From positions 1 to 8,869 of the forward strand of contig DAHVYW010000055.1 of the NCBI GenBank assembly GCA_027324025.1: a stretch of DNA of 8,869 bases, in the 5' to 3' direction. Each line of letters begins with the position of its first letter. Position 1 is the first letter of the stretch. A program made the translations under genes and the position numbers. Shown in pieces: positions 1 through 6,462 of the stretch. The notes under the pieces were generated by a model. The model made no database searches. It was given only the letters and a program-made list of their open reading frames with translations, and was not told the DNA's origin. Source of the stretch: JAJZQD01 sp021847735 (GTDB lineage: Bacteria > Bacillota > Thermincolia > Thermincolales > UBA2595).

Positions 1-93
1 GAAAACATAAAAAAATCCGACAACAAGGGCAATCCCGGAGTCCTGGACCAATTTGTGGTTAAACTTAGAGATTTCTACCAAAAGGACCAGTGA
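1..93 (+). CDS. C-terminal end of an unidentified protein (partial)
   Basis: Frame 1 is open from the window edge for 30 codons and stops at TGA 91-93. The tail is hydrophilic and ends in VVKLRDFYQKDQ, with alternating charged and hydrophobic residues that could form a terminal helix. The start lies outside the window. A terminator-like hairpin follows about 34 bases after the stop, as expected if this is a real gene end. In Bacillus the genes before the xerD homologue are spoIIM, fur and yqzK, but I cannot match this tail to any of them. I see no basis for naming a function, and a chance open stretch of this length is possible. Confidence 0.5.
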   Translation, partial: ENIKKSDNKGNPGVLDQFVVKLRDFYQKDQ

Positions 94-126
94 AAAGAGG
101 ATTTCCGTGGTTTTTTGTGGAAATTA

Positions 127-156
127 AAGAGTAGTCTGGACTACTCTTCTTTCTTT
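127..156 (+). terminator. Probable rho-independent terminator upstream of xerD
   Basis: A perfect 9-bp inverted repeat, AAGAGTAGT (127-135) with ACTACTCTT (140-148), closes a CTGG loop and is followed by the T-rich stretch CTTTCTTT. It sits 34 bases after the stop of the upstream partial gene, so it most likely ends that transcript. The stem is only moderately GC-rich and the T tract is broken by C, so termination may be leaky. It ends only about 30 bases before the xerD start. That leaves little room for a separate xerD promoter after it, and xerD may be read through from upstream. Confidence 0.55.
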
Positions 157-185
157 GCTACAAATTTAAAAGTGAGGTTGGAGAA

Positions 186-1073
186 ATGAAAAGCCTGGTA
201 GAAGAGTTTATTCACTATCTGGCGGTTGAGCGCGGCTTGGCAGATAACACGCTTGATTCGTATAACCGTGACCTGAAACAGTTTCTGGGGTTCCTGGAGA
301 AGGAAAAAGTAAAAGATGTTCAGAAGGCCACCAGAAATATGGTTATGGGATACCTGCTTTTCCTGCAGAAGAGAGGACGCGCTACTGCTACCGTTTCTAG
401 GCACTTAGCGGCCTTAAAATCCTTTTATCACTTCCTGTTAAAGGAAAAATACATTGAAAAAGACCCTACCGCCAATCTGGAGTCCCCTAAACTTGAAAAG
501 AAACTGCCGCGGGTCCTGGCTGTCACTGAGGTGGAGACGCTGCTAAGCCAGCCCAGGGGTTCGGAGCCGGCGGGACTACGAGACAAGGCCATGCTGGAGC
601 TGTTATACGCCACCGGAATCAGGGTCACTGAGCTTATCCAGCTGGATGTCAACCACATAAACGTGGATATGGGGTATATCAGGTGTTTTGGCAAAGGGTC
701 CAAGGAACGAATCGTACCCGTAGGTAGTTTTGCCCGCCGCTGTGTGGACGAATATTTGCTAAAGGTAAGAGCAAAACTAGTTAAGACCAAGTCAGAGCAG
801 GCCCTGTTCGTTAACCAGCACGGCAGAAGACTGACCAGGCAGGGTTTTTGGAAAATAATAAAGAAATACGCCAAACGGGCAGGCATTGCAAAAGAAATAA
901 CGCCTCATACCCTAAGGCATTCCTTTGCCACCCATCTTTTGGAGAACGGGGCTGACCTGCGTTCTGTCCAGGAGATGCTCGGCCATGCCGATATTACAAC
1001 AACACAGATTTACACCCACCTGACCAAAGGCCGCCTGAGGGAGGTTTATGCCAAGAGTCACCCGCGGGCATAG
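186..1073 (+). CDS. xerD: Tyrosine recombinase XerD
   Basis: This is a site-specific tyrosine recombinase of the Xer type. XerD acts with XerC at the chromosomal dif site to resolve chromosome dimers, with FtsK activating it at the septum. The protein has 295 residues, close to the usual 295-300. Residues 1-90 form the N-terminal SAM-like core-binding domain, and residues 105-295 form the catalytic domain. The full catalytic set is visible: R146 in ATGIRVTEL, K170 in FGKGSKER, H241 and R244 in HTLRHSFATHLL, H267 in MLGHADI, and the nucleophile Y276 in TTQIYTH. The ATG at 186 follows a GAGGTTGGAG ribosome binding site. Its place before phosphopentomutase and purine nucleoside phosphorylase genes matches the Bacillus ripX-drm-punA arrangement. 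This supports a housekeeping XerD rather than a phage or integron integrase. No dif-like partner site was recognised in the window. Confidence 0.93.
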   Translation: MKSLVEEFIHYLAVERGLADNTLDSYNRDLKQFLGFLEKEKVKDVQKATRNMVMGYLLFLQKRGRATATVSRHLAALKSFYHFLLKEKYIEKDPTANLESPKLEKKLPRVLAVTEVETLLSQPRGSEPAGLRDKAMLELLYATGIRVTELIQLDVNHINVDMGYIRCFGKGSKERIVPVGSFARRCVDEYLLKVRAKLVKTKSEQALFVNQHGRRLTRQGFWKIIKKYAKRAGIAKEITPHTLRHSFATHLLENGADLRSVQEMLGHADITTTQIYTHLTKGRLREVYAKSHPRA

Positions 1074-1147
1074 CCGTCAGGGTAAAGGTTCACCGTAAAA
1101 GAAATCCACAGCCTGGCAGAATAATTATCAACTTAGGAGAGAGTGAC

Positions 1148-2332
1148 ATGAAAGACATCAACCGTGCAACAATTATAGTAATCGACAGCCTTGGTGCAGG
1201 TGAACTCCCTGATGCGGACGAATACGGCGATAACGGCAGCAACACCCTGGGCAACATGGCCAGGGCCGTAGGCGGGCTAAAGGTGTCAAACCTGCAAAAA
1301 CTGGGACTGGGAAACATTATCAGCATTGAAGGCGTGCCTCCACAGGAAAAACCTCTTGCCGCTTATGGGAAGATGGCGGAGGCGTCCGCTGGAAAAGACA
1401 CCACAACCGGGCACTGGGAAATGTCAGGTATTATCCTTGACAGACCGTTCCCGGTTTTTCCTCATGGTTTTCCAGCTGAAATCATAGCCGAATTTGAAGC
1501 AAAGATTGGCCGGAAAACACTGGCCAATGAAGTTGCCTCAGGCACCGAGATAATAGCCCGGCTCGGTGAGAAACATATGAGGACAGGGTTTCCGATAGTT
1601 TACACTTCCGCTGACAGCGTTTTTCAGATTGCCGCCCACGAAGAAGTGATTCCTGTCGACGAGCTTTATAAAATGTGCCAAATGGCTCGGGAAATACTAA
1701 CCGGAGACTACGCGGTGGGCAGGGTGATTGCCCGTCCTTTTGTAGGCAAACCCGGAGCATTTAAGAGGACAGCCAACAGGCACGACATTTCCATTAGGCC
1801 GCCGCGCCCCACCATTTTGGATATTCTCAGGGAAAACGGCCTGGCGGTTATGGCCGTAGGAAAAATCAACGATATCTTTGCCGGGTGCGGGATTACCGAA
1901 AGTGTCCACACAGAGGACAATATGGATGGCGTGGACAAGACCATGGAATTTATCAGGCAGTGCAAAAAAGGCCTGGTCTTTACAAACCTGGTCGACTTTG
2001 ACTCGGCCTTCGGGCACAGAAACGACCCCGTGGGGTATGCCGGAGCCCTGACCGAGTTTGATAACCGTCTTCCCGAAATCCTTGACCTGATTGGCGAAGA
2101 TGGAATTCTTATAATTACCGGTGACCACGGGTGTGACCCCACTACCAAGAGCACAGACCACTCCAGGGAGTATGTGCCCTTACTGGTGTATGGATCTAAG
2201 GTTAAACAGGGGGTAAATCTGGGAATAAGAAAGTCTTTTTCTGATATTGCTGCCACGCTGGCAGAAGTCTTCGACATCAGTTTCAAAACTGGGACAAGTT
2301 TTCTCAGAGAATTGTCGGGTATTGACCGCTAA
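1148..2332 (+). CDS. deoB: Phosphopentomutase
   Basis: This cytosolic enzyme interconverts (deoxy)ribose-1-phosphate and (deoxy)ribose-5-phosphate, linking nucleoside breakdown to the pentose phosphate and acetaldehyde/glyceraldehyde-3-phosphate routes. It belongs to the alkaline phosphatase superfamily and uses two manganese ions. The length of 394 residues is typical. Visible residues match the family: D13 in VIDSLGAGE, the phosphorylated threonine T85 in GKDTTTGHWE, D285 and H290 in VDFDSAFGH, D326 and H327 in ITGDHGCDP, and H338 in STDHSREYVP. The cap region lies roughly between residues 100 and 215 and includes YTSADSVFQIAAHEE. AGGAGAG precedes the ATG. The gene starts 74 bases after xerD and ends 18 bases before punA, so it is probably co-transcribed with both. 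The Bacillus name is drm. Confidence 0.95.
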   Translation: MKDINRATIIVIDSLGAGELPDADEYGDNGSNTLGNMARAVGGLKVSNLQKLGLGNIISIEGVPPQEKPLAAYGKMAEASAGKDTTTGHWEMSGIILDRPFPVFPHGFPAEIIAEFEAKIGRKTLANEVASGTEIIARLGEKHMRTGFPIVYTSADSVFQIAAHEEVIPVDELYKMCQMAREILTGDYAVGRVIARPFVGKPGAFKRTANRHDISIRPPRPTILDILRENGLAVMAVGKINDIFAGCGITESVHTEDNMDGVDKTMEFIRQCKKGLVFTNLVDFDSAFGHRNDPVGYAGALTEFDNRLPEILDLIGEDGILIITGDHGCDPTTKSTDHSREYVPLLVYGSKVKQGVNLGIRKSFSDIAATLAEVFDISFKTGTSFLRELSGIDR

Positions 2333-2350
2333 ACCAGGGAGGAGTATCGT

Positions 2351-3172
2351 ATGGATTCTGTAAAAATTATGGAAGCCGTTGATTTTATCAGGCAAGAGGC
2401 GCCGTTAAGGCCGGAGGTAGGAGTAGTCCTCGGCAGCGGTCTGGGTATTTTGGCCACGGAAGTAGAAAACAGAAAAATGATTAGCTATTCTAATATTCCC
2501 CATTTTCCTGTTTCCACGGTGGAAGGCCACGAAGGGCACCTGGTACTGGGCAAACTGGCCGGCAAACAAGTGGTGCTGATGCAGGGGCGCTTTCATTTCT
2601 ACGAAGGATATTCCATGGAGCAGGTTGTTTTTCCGATACGAGTGATGCACAAGCTGGGTGTGGGTGTGTTGATTGTTACAAACGCTGCTGGGGGGATTAA
2701 CCAGGCCTTCAGGCCGGGGGACCTGATGATTATTACAGACCATATCAACCTGATGGGGACAAATCCCCTTATCGGTCCAAACTATGACGAGATCGGCGCA
2801 AGGTTCCCTGACATGTCTGAGGCTTACGACAGGGAATTGGGCGGGATTGCCGAACAGGTGGCCAAGAGGGAGAGGCTCAGCTACCAGAAGGGGGTATATG
2901 TTTCCCTTACCGGGCCGTCCTACGAAACCCCCTCGGAGATAAAATTCCTTAGGATTATTGGGGGAGACGCTGCGGGAATGTCCACTGTGCCCGAGGTAAT
3001 TGTCGCCAACCATGCCGGCATGAGGGTGCTGGGTATTTCCTGTGTCACTAACATGGCAGCCGGAGTGCTGCCCAAGAAACTAAACCACGCAGAAGTAATG
3101 GAAACTGCCAACACTGTGCGGGATCAGTTTATCACCCTGGTCAAAGGTGTTATCCAAGAGGTGAGCCTGTAA
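2351..3172 (+). CDS. punA: Purine nucleoside phosphorylase, trimeric type
   Basis: The enzyme splits inosine, guanosine and their deoxy forms with phosphate into the free base and (deoxy)ribose-1-phosphate, which DeoB next door then uses. Its 273 residues fit the low-molecular-mass trimeric PNP class (PNP/MTAP family), not the hexameric DeoD class. Landmarks by alignment to human PNP are: the phosphate-binding S29 in VVLGSGLG, R80, H82 and Y84 in GRFHFYEGYS, the loop NAAGGIN at 111-117, E192 in GPSYETPSE, M210 in GMSTVPE, N234 in VTNMAAG, and a histidine near 246. The E192/N234 pair predicts a preference for 6-oxopurines. A strong GGGAGGAG lies just before the ATG. The stop codon overlaps the pdp start by one base (TAATG), so the two genes are probably translationally coupled. 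Confidence 0.94.
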   Translation: MDSVKIMEAVDFIRQEAPLRPEVGVVLGSGLGILATEVENRKMISYSNIPHFPVSTVEGHEGHLVLGKLAGKQVVLMQGRFHFYEGYSMEQVVFPIRVMHKLGVGVLIVTNAAGGINQAFRPGDLMIITDHINLMGTNPLIGPNYDEIGARFPDMSEAYDRELGGIAEQVAKRERLSYQKGVYVSLTGPSYETPSEIKFLRIIGGDAAGMSTVPEVIVANHAGMRVLGISCVTNMAAGVLPKKLNHAEVMETANTVRDQFITLVKGVIQEVSL

Positions 3173-4497
3173 TGAGGGCATATGATATCATTCTGGACAA
3201 ACGGACCGGCCGGGAACTGTCAACGGAGGAAATAGGTTACTTAATTAGCGGCTATATGTCCGGAAGTGTTCCGGATTACCAGATGGCGGCCTTTACTATG
3301 GCCGTCTTTTTTAAAGGGATGACAGACCGGGAAACTGCGGATTTGACGATGGCTATAGTCAAATCCGGCGAACAGGTAGACCTGTCAGGGATCTCTGGCC
3401 ACAAAGTGGATAAGCACAGTACCGGCGGGGTGGGAGATAAAACAACCCTCGTCTTGGGCCCCCTGGTGGCCGCCGCCGGCGTGCCGGTGGCTAAAATGTC
3501 CGGCCGGGGGCTCGGCCATACCGGGGGTACCATTGATAAACTGGAATCAATTCCGGGGTTCAATACCGCCTTAGCCAAAGATAAATTTATTGACAGCGTG
3601 AACAGAATCGGGATTGCTATTGGCGGCCAAACCGGAAACCTGGCCCCGGCCGATAAAAAGCTGTATGCCTTAAGAGACGTGACTGCAACAGTGGACAGCA
3701 TCCCCCTAATCGCCAGTAGTGTGATGAGCAAAAAAATCGCCGCCGGAGCCGATGCCATAGTACTTGATGTAAAAACCGGCAGCGGCGCTTTTATGAAGAC
3801 CGTGGAGGAAGCCGCCGTATTGGCCAAAGCTATGGTCAGGATTGGCAGTAGTGTGGGGCGTCAAACTGTCGCGTTGATTACTGACATGGACCAGCCCCTG
3901 GGTAGTTCGGTGGGCAATGCCTTAGAGGTTATTGAAGCCATTGAATGCCTGCGGGGCTGTGGACCGGCAGACCTGGAAGAGCTGTGTTTGGTGTTGGGAA
4001 GTCATATGGTTCACCTGGCCGGCAAGGCCGAAAACCCGGAAACAGCGAGGCGTCAACTGGAAAAAATACAGCAAAGCGGCCAGGGGTTACAGAAGTTCAG
4101 GGAAATGGTGCAAAACCAGGGGGGCGACGCGAGTTGTGCAGATAATCCATCCATGCTGCAGCCTGCCAGGGAAACCTGCCGGGTTACCACGCCGGTGTCA
4201 GGATATGTTACCGCAATTCAGGCTGAACAGATTGGCATTGCGGCGATGACCCTCGGGGCCGGAAGGGAAACCAAGGAATCTCCCATCGACCTGGCTGTCG
4301 GGATTAAACTGGATAAGAAGGTTGGGGACCGGGTAGATAAGGGTGATACTTTATCCACCCTGTACTATAACGACTCTGACAGGGGCGAGAAAGCCCGGCA
4401 AATGGTCTCCGAGGCATATTCCCTAGGGCCGGAACCCCCCGCACCACGCAAATTAGTCCTGGGTTTTGTGGATTCCACTGGTTTCACCAAATACTAA
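3172..4497 (+). CDS. pdp: Pyrimidine-nucleoside phosphorylase
   Basis: This enzyme phosphorolyses uridine, deoxyuridine and thymidine to the base plus (deoxy)ribose-1-phosphate. It is a family-typical 441 residues. The N-terminal helical domain is residues 1-65, the glycosyl transferase family 3 core spans about 75-300, and the PYNP C-terminal domain is about 340-415. The thymidine/pyrimidine phosphorylase signature is intact from S110 to E125 (SGRGLGHTGGTIDKLE). Other expected residues are K81, H82 and S83 in DKHSTGGVGD, R168 in YALRDV, and S183 and K187 in SSVMSKK. The sequence resembles the Bacillus Pdp type, which accepts both uracil and thymine nucleosides, so I prefer pdp to deoA. Specificity is not proven by sequence alone. 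The start overlaps the punA stop by one base, with AAGAGGTGAG as ribosome binding site. A terminator follows directly and closes the operon. Confidence 0.94.
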   Translation: MRAYDIILDKRTGRELSTEEIGYLISGYMSGSVPDYQMAAFTMAVFFKGMTDRETADLTMAIVKSGEQVDLSGISGHKVDKHSTGGVGDKTTLVLGPLVAAAGVPVAKMSGRGLGHTGGTIDKLESIPGFNTALAKDKFIDSVNRIGIAIGGQTGNLAPADKKLYALRDVTATVDSIPLIASSVMSKKIAAGADAIVLDVKTGSGAFMKTVEEAAVLAKAMVRIGSSVGRQTVALITDMDQPLGSSVGNALEVIEAIECLRGCGPADLEELCLVLGSHMVHLAGKAENPETARRQLEKIQQSGQGLQKFREMVQNQGGDASCADNPSMLQPARETCRVTTPVSGYVTAIQAEQIGIAAMTLGAGRETKESPIDLAVGIKLDKKVGDRVDKGDTLSTLYYNDSDRGEKARQMVSEAYSLGPEPPAPRKLVLGFVDSTGFTKY

Positions 4498-4500
4498 AAG

Positions 4501-4525
4501 AGGTCGCCGTATGCGGCCTTTTTTT
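4501..4525 (+). terminator. Rho-independent terminator of the xerD-deoB-punA-pdp run
   Basis: The arms AGGTCGC (4501-4507) and GCGGCCT (4513-4519) pair over 7 bp with one G-T pair around the loop CGTAT. They are followed by an unbroken run of seven T (4519-4525). The hairpin begins four bases after the pdp stop codon. This is a classic intrinsic terminator and marks the end of the nucleoside salvage transcript. Confidence 0.88.
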
Positions 4526-4570
4526 GTTTAGCAGCGGACACGCGCAGATAAAAACCGATTTATCCCAATT

Positions 4571-4679
4571 CCAAGACTCCACCTTCTATTAGGTGGAGTT
4601 TCCACTTTTCTGCTTCAGTGGGGGTAGAGTCCCCCACTGAAGTTTCGATGTTCAGCTTTAGCTGAACGAGTTCACTTGG
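4571..4679. repeat. Compact palindromic element with three hairpins (MITE/REP-like or structured RNA)
   Basis: Three stems lie in tandem. The first is ACTCCACCT/AGGTGGAGT (4576-4584 with 4591-4599, 9 bp). The second is CTTCAGTGGGGG/CCCCCACTGAAG (4613-4624 with 4631-4642, perfect 12 bp, 6-base loop). The third is GTTCAGC/GCTGAAC (4650-4656 with 4661-4667, loop TTTA). A short outer inverted repeat, CCAAG (4571-4575) and CTTGG (4675-4679), brackets them. That gives a possible unit of 109 bp with a four-way branched fold. No hairpin is followed by a T run, so none is an obvious terminator. The design resembles non-autonomous palindromic repeats and the hairpin-bearing ends of IS200/IS605-type elements, but no transposase gene or clear target duplication is present. 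Copy number in the genome is unknown. The palindromes are certain; the class of element is inference. Confidence 0.6.
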
Positions 4680-4853
4680 TAAACACCCACATCAGTCTGA
4701 AAGAGGACGCGATAGTGTCGACATTTTTTGCTTGTGGGAAAAACATTTATCGGTATTAGTGAAAAATGGATGCACACCTTTTCTTCATAGAGGAAATTGG
4801 CGAAAGTGGTCGAATAAGGAGAATAATTCAATTAACATTTCTAGGGAGGACAT

Positions 4854-5480
4854 ATGTTTAGCCTAAAACCCAAAGAGGAGAAGTTTTTCGAACTGTTCAG
4901 GGAGGGGGCCGGTATTGTCAAGGAGGGTTCCCAGTTAATGCAGAACATGATGTCATGTTACGAGTGCATGGAGGACCGGTTGGCCGAACTGCTGAAACTG
5001 CAAAAGCGCGGCGATGAGGTTACCGAAACTATCATCAGGCGCCTGGACGAAACTTTTATTACACCTTTTGACAGGGAAGATATTTATTCCCTGGCCAGAG
5101 GACTGGACGAAATTCTTGACGCCATTTGCAGCAGTGTGGATAAGATGGTGCTTTATAAAATCGGCAAGCCCCTGGAGGAATTCCAGCAAATGGTCGAGGT
5201 TTTTGGCAAAAATACTGAAACTATCAGTGAGACGGTGCTCCTGCTTAGGGATATCAAGAAAAATTACTCGGTGATAATGGAGAATTGCCAGGAAATCAAA
5301 AGGCTGGAGAGTGAGGGTGACCACCTTTACCGCCTTGGGGTGGCCCAGTTGTTCGAAGGCCGCCTGCCTCTGCTGGACGTTATGAAGTGGAAAGAGGTCT
5401 ACCAGCAAATTGAAAAGGCCCTGGACCGCAGTGAGAAAATCGGTAAGACAATCCAGGGAGTTGTTCTTAAATATGCTTAG
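4854..5480 (+). CDS. DUF47 / PhoU-like accessory protein of the PiT transporter
   Basis: This 208-residue, all-helical cytosolic protein belongs to the DUF47 (Pit accessory, TIGR00153-type) family. Such genes commonly precede pit genes and are thought to regulate or assist phosphate uptake. The conserved core FITPFDREDIYSLA is at residues 68-81, followed by LDEILD at 84-89. The second half repeats the PhoU-like pattern with E152 and D156 in LESEGDHLYR, then LFEG and WKEVYQQIEKALD (179-191). In the first PhoU-type ExxxD motif, glutamine 50 stands where an acidic residue is common, with D54 retained (LKLQKRGD). AGGGAGG lies ten bases before the ATG. The 3' end overlaps the permease gene by 8 bases, so the two are one operon. 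The exact biochemical role of the family is not settled. Confidence 0.88.
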   Translation: MFSLKPKEEKFFELFREGAGIVKEGSQLMQNMMSCYECMEDRLAELLKLQKRGDEVTETIIRRLDETFITPFDREDIYSLARGLDEILDAICSSVDKMVLYKIGKPLEEFQQMVEVFGKNTETISETVLLLRDIKKNYSVIMENCQEIKRLESEGDHLYRLGVAQLFEGRLPLLDVMKWKEVYQQIEKALDRSEKIGKTIQGVVLKYA

Positions 5481-6462
5481 TCTGGTGATAATTGTGGCAT
5501 TTGCCCTGACCTTTGATTTTATCAACGGGTTTCATGACACCGCCAACGCCGTCGCCGGTTCTGTCTCTACCAGGGTCCTTACTCCCCGGAAGGCTGTTCT
5601 GATGGCAGCGGTGCTGAACTTTGTCGGGGCTTCAGTCAGCACTAGGGTGGCGGCAACCATCGGGAAGGGTATAGTTGACCCTAAATTAATCAACGCCGAG
5701 GTTCTTATCGGAGCGCTGGCCGCGGCTATTACCTGGAACCTGCTGACCTGGTATTACGGTCTCCCCAGCAGTTCATCCCACGCCCTGATAGGCGGCATTG
5801 TTGGCAGTGTAGCGGCAAAAAACGGTTTTGCGGCCCTAAATGTCCATGGCCTCGTAAAAAAGATAGTCCTACCCCTTTTTATCTCGCCAATTATCGGTTT
5901 TGCCGTTGGCTTTGTCCTCATGATTATTCTCATTTGGATAGTCAGGAAGGTTTCACCGCGGCAGGTAACTAAAAGTTTTTCCCGTATGCAGATTTTTTCG
6001 GCTGCCTTTATTGCCTTTAGCAACGGGTCCAATGACGCTCAGAAATCAATGGGCATAATTACCCTGGCCCTGTTGTCTGCTGGGTACCTGAAAGATTTCA
6101 GCGTGCCTTTTTGGGTAATTGCGGCATGTGCCACGGCTATGGCTGTTGGCACATCACTGGGAGGATGGCGGATTATAAAAACTATGGGTTCCAGAATTAT
6201 GCGCCTGGAACCCATTTATGGATTTGCTTCTGATACTGCTTCTTCCCTTGTAATTGTAGGGGCATCATTCTTAGGCGCCCCGGTCAGCACGACCCATGTG
6301 GTCTCTTCAGCCATCATGGGGGTGGGGTCTACCAAACGCCTGACAGCAGTGAGGTGGGGAGTGGCTCTGAATATTGTCAGCGCCTGGGTGATGACCGCCC
6401 CGATAAGTGCCATGCTGGGGGCTGTTTTCTACCTGTTAGCAAGTTTTATTATATCTTCGTAA
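5473..6462 (+). CDS. pit: PiT-family inorganic phosphate permease
   Basis: This integral membrane protein of 329 residues takes up inorganic phosphate, usually as a metal-phosphate complex or with protons or sodium. The two inverted half-signatures of the family are present: INGFHDTANAV at 17-27 and FSNGSNDAQKSMG at 182-194. Other typical segments are GLPSSSSHALIGG (96-108) and GAPVSTTHVVSSA (268-280). About ten hydrophobic spans are visible, with a basic cytosolic loop near 158-171. I chose the ATG at 5473 because the protein then begins directly with the first membrane span. A longer open frame back to 5410 only adds a hydrophilic stretch that overlaps the DUF47 gene. AGGGAG at 5455-5460 could serve as ribosome binding site, at a rather long 12-base spacing, so coupling to upstream translation is likely. 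The 3' end overlaps the convergent minus-strand gene by 34 bases. Metal-phosphate versus ion symport cannot be told from sequence. Confidence 0.92.
   Translation: MLSLVIIVAFALTFDFINGFHDTANAVAGSVSTRVLTPRKAVLMAAVLNFVGASVSTRVAATIGKGIVDPKLINAEVLIGALAAAITWNLLTWYYGLPSSSSHALIGGIVGSVAAKNGFAALNVHGLVKKIVLPLFISPIIGFAVGFVLMIILIWIVRKVSPRQVTKSFSRMQIFSAAFIAFSNGSNDAQKSMGIITLALLSAGYLKDFSVPFWVIAACATAMAVGTSLGGWRIIKTMGSRIMRLEPIYGFASDTASSLVIVGASFLGAPVSTTHVVSSAIMGVGSTKRLTAVRWGVALNIVSAWVMTAPISAMLGAVFYLLASFIISS

Larger units (their letters stand above)
4498..4853. other. 356-bp gene-free region between pdp and the phosphate uptake genes
   Basis: In order this region holds the pdp terminator (4501-4525), a small AT-rich hairpin GATAAA/TTTATC (4547-4564), the palindromic element (4571-4679), and about 170 bases leading to the DUF47 gene. 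No open frame here has a convincing start and coding character. In 4680-4853 I looked for a sigma-A promoter and for PhoP-type direct repeats (TTAACA-like units about 11 bases apart). I found only one TTAACA (4833-4838) and weak promoter matches, so I do not call either. The stretch does end in a strong AGGGAGG ribosome binding site before the ATG at 4854. Confidence 0.7.

Noticed and set aside
186..1073. Phage, integron or genomic-island integrase as an alternative to XerD
   Set aside because: Size, catalytic residue spacing and the conserved downstream deoB-punA neighbours fit housekeeping XerD. No attachment site, cassette or phage gene is seen nearby.
1708..2286. 192-codon open frame on the minus strand opposite deoB, and similar long antisense frames opposite xerD, punA, pdp and DUF47
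   Set aside because: Each lies entirely opposite or within a gene with clear family motifs. The translations show no recognisable domain and no ribosome binding site was noted. They are shadows of codon bias.
4613..4642. The 12-bp perfect hairpin as a second terminator
   Set aside because: It is followed by TTTCGATG with only three T, and a strong terminator already lies at 4501-4525, so termination is not its obvious role.
4571..4679. CRISPR array or riboswitch
   Set aside because: The hairpin sequences differ from each other and lack equal-length spacers, so this is not CRISPR. No known riboswitch core was recognised, and about 175 bases separate the element from the next start codon.
4680..4853. 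PhoP/Pho box and sigma-A promoter for the phosphate uptake genes
   Set aside because: Only one TTAACA unit is present, without the spaced direct repeats required. The -35/-10 candidates (for example TTGTGG...TATTAG) match poorly, so no call was made.
5410..5472. Longer permease starting at ATG 5410
   Set aside because: The extra 21 residues are hydrophilic, are coded by the out-of-frame 3' end of the DUF47 gene, and would displace the first membrane span from the N-terminus, unlike other PiT proteins.
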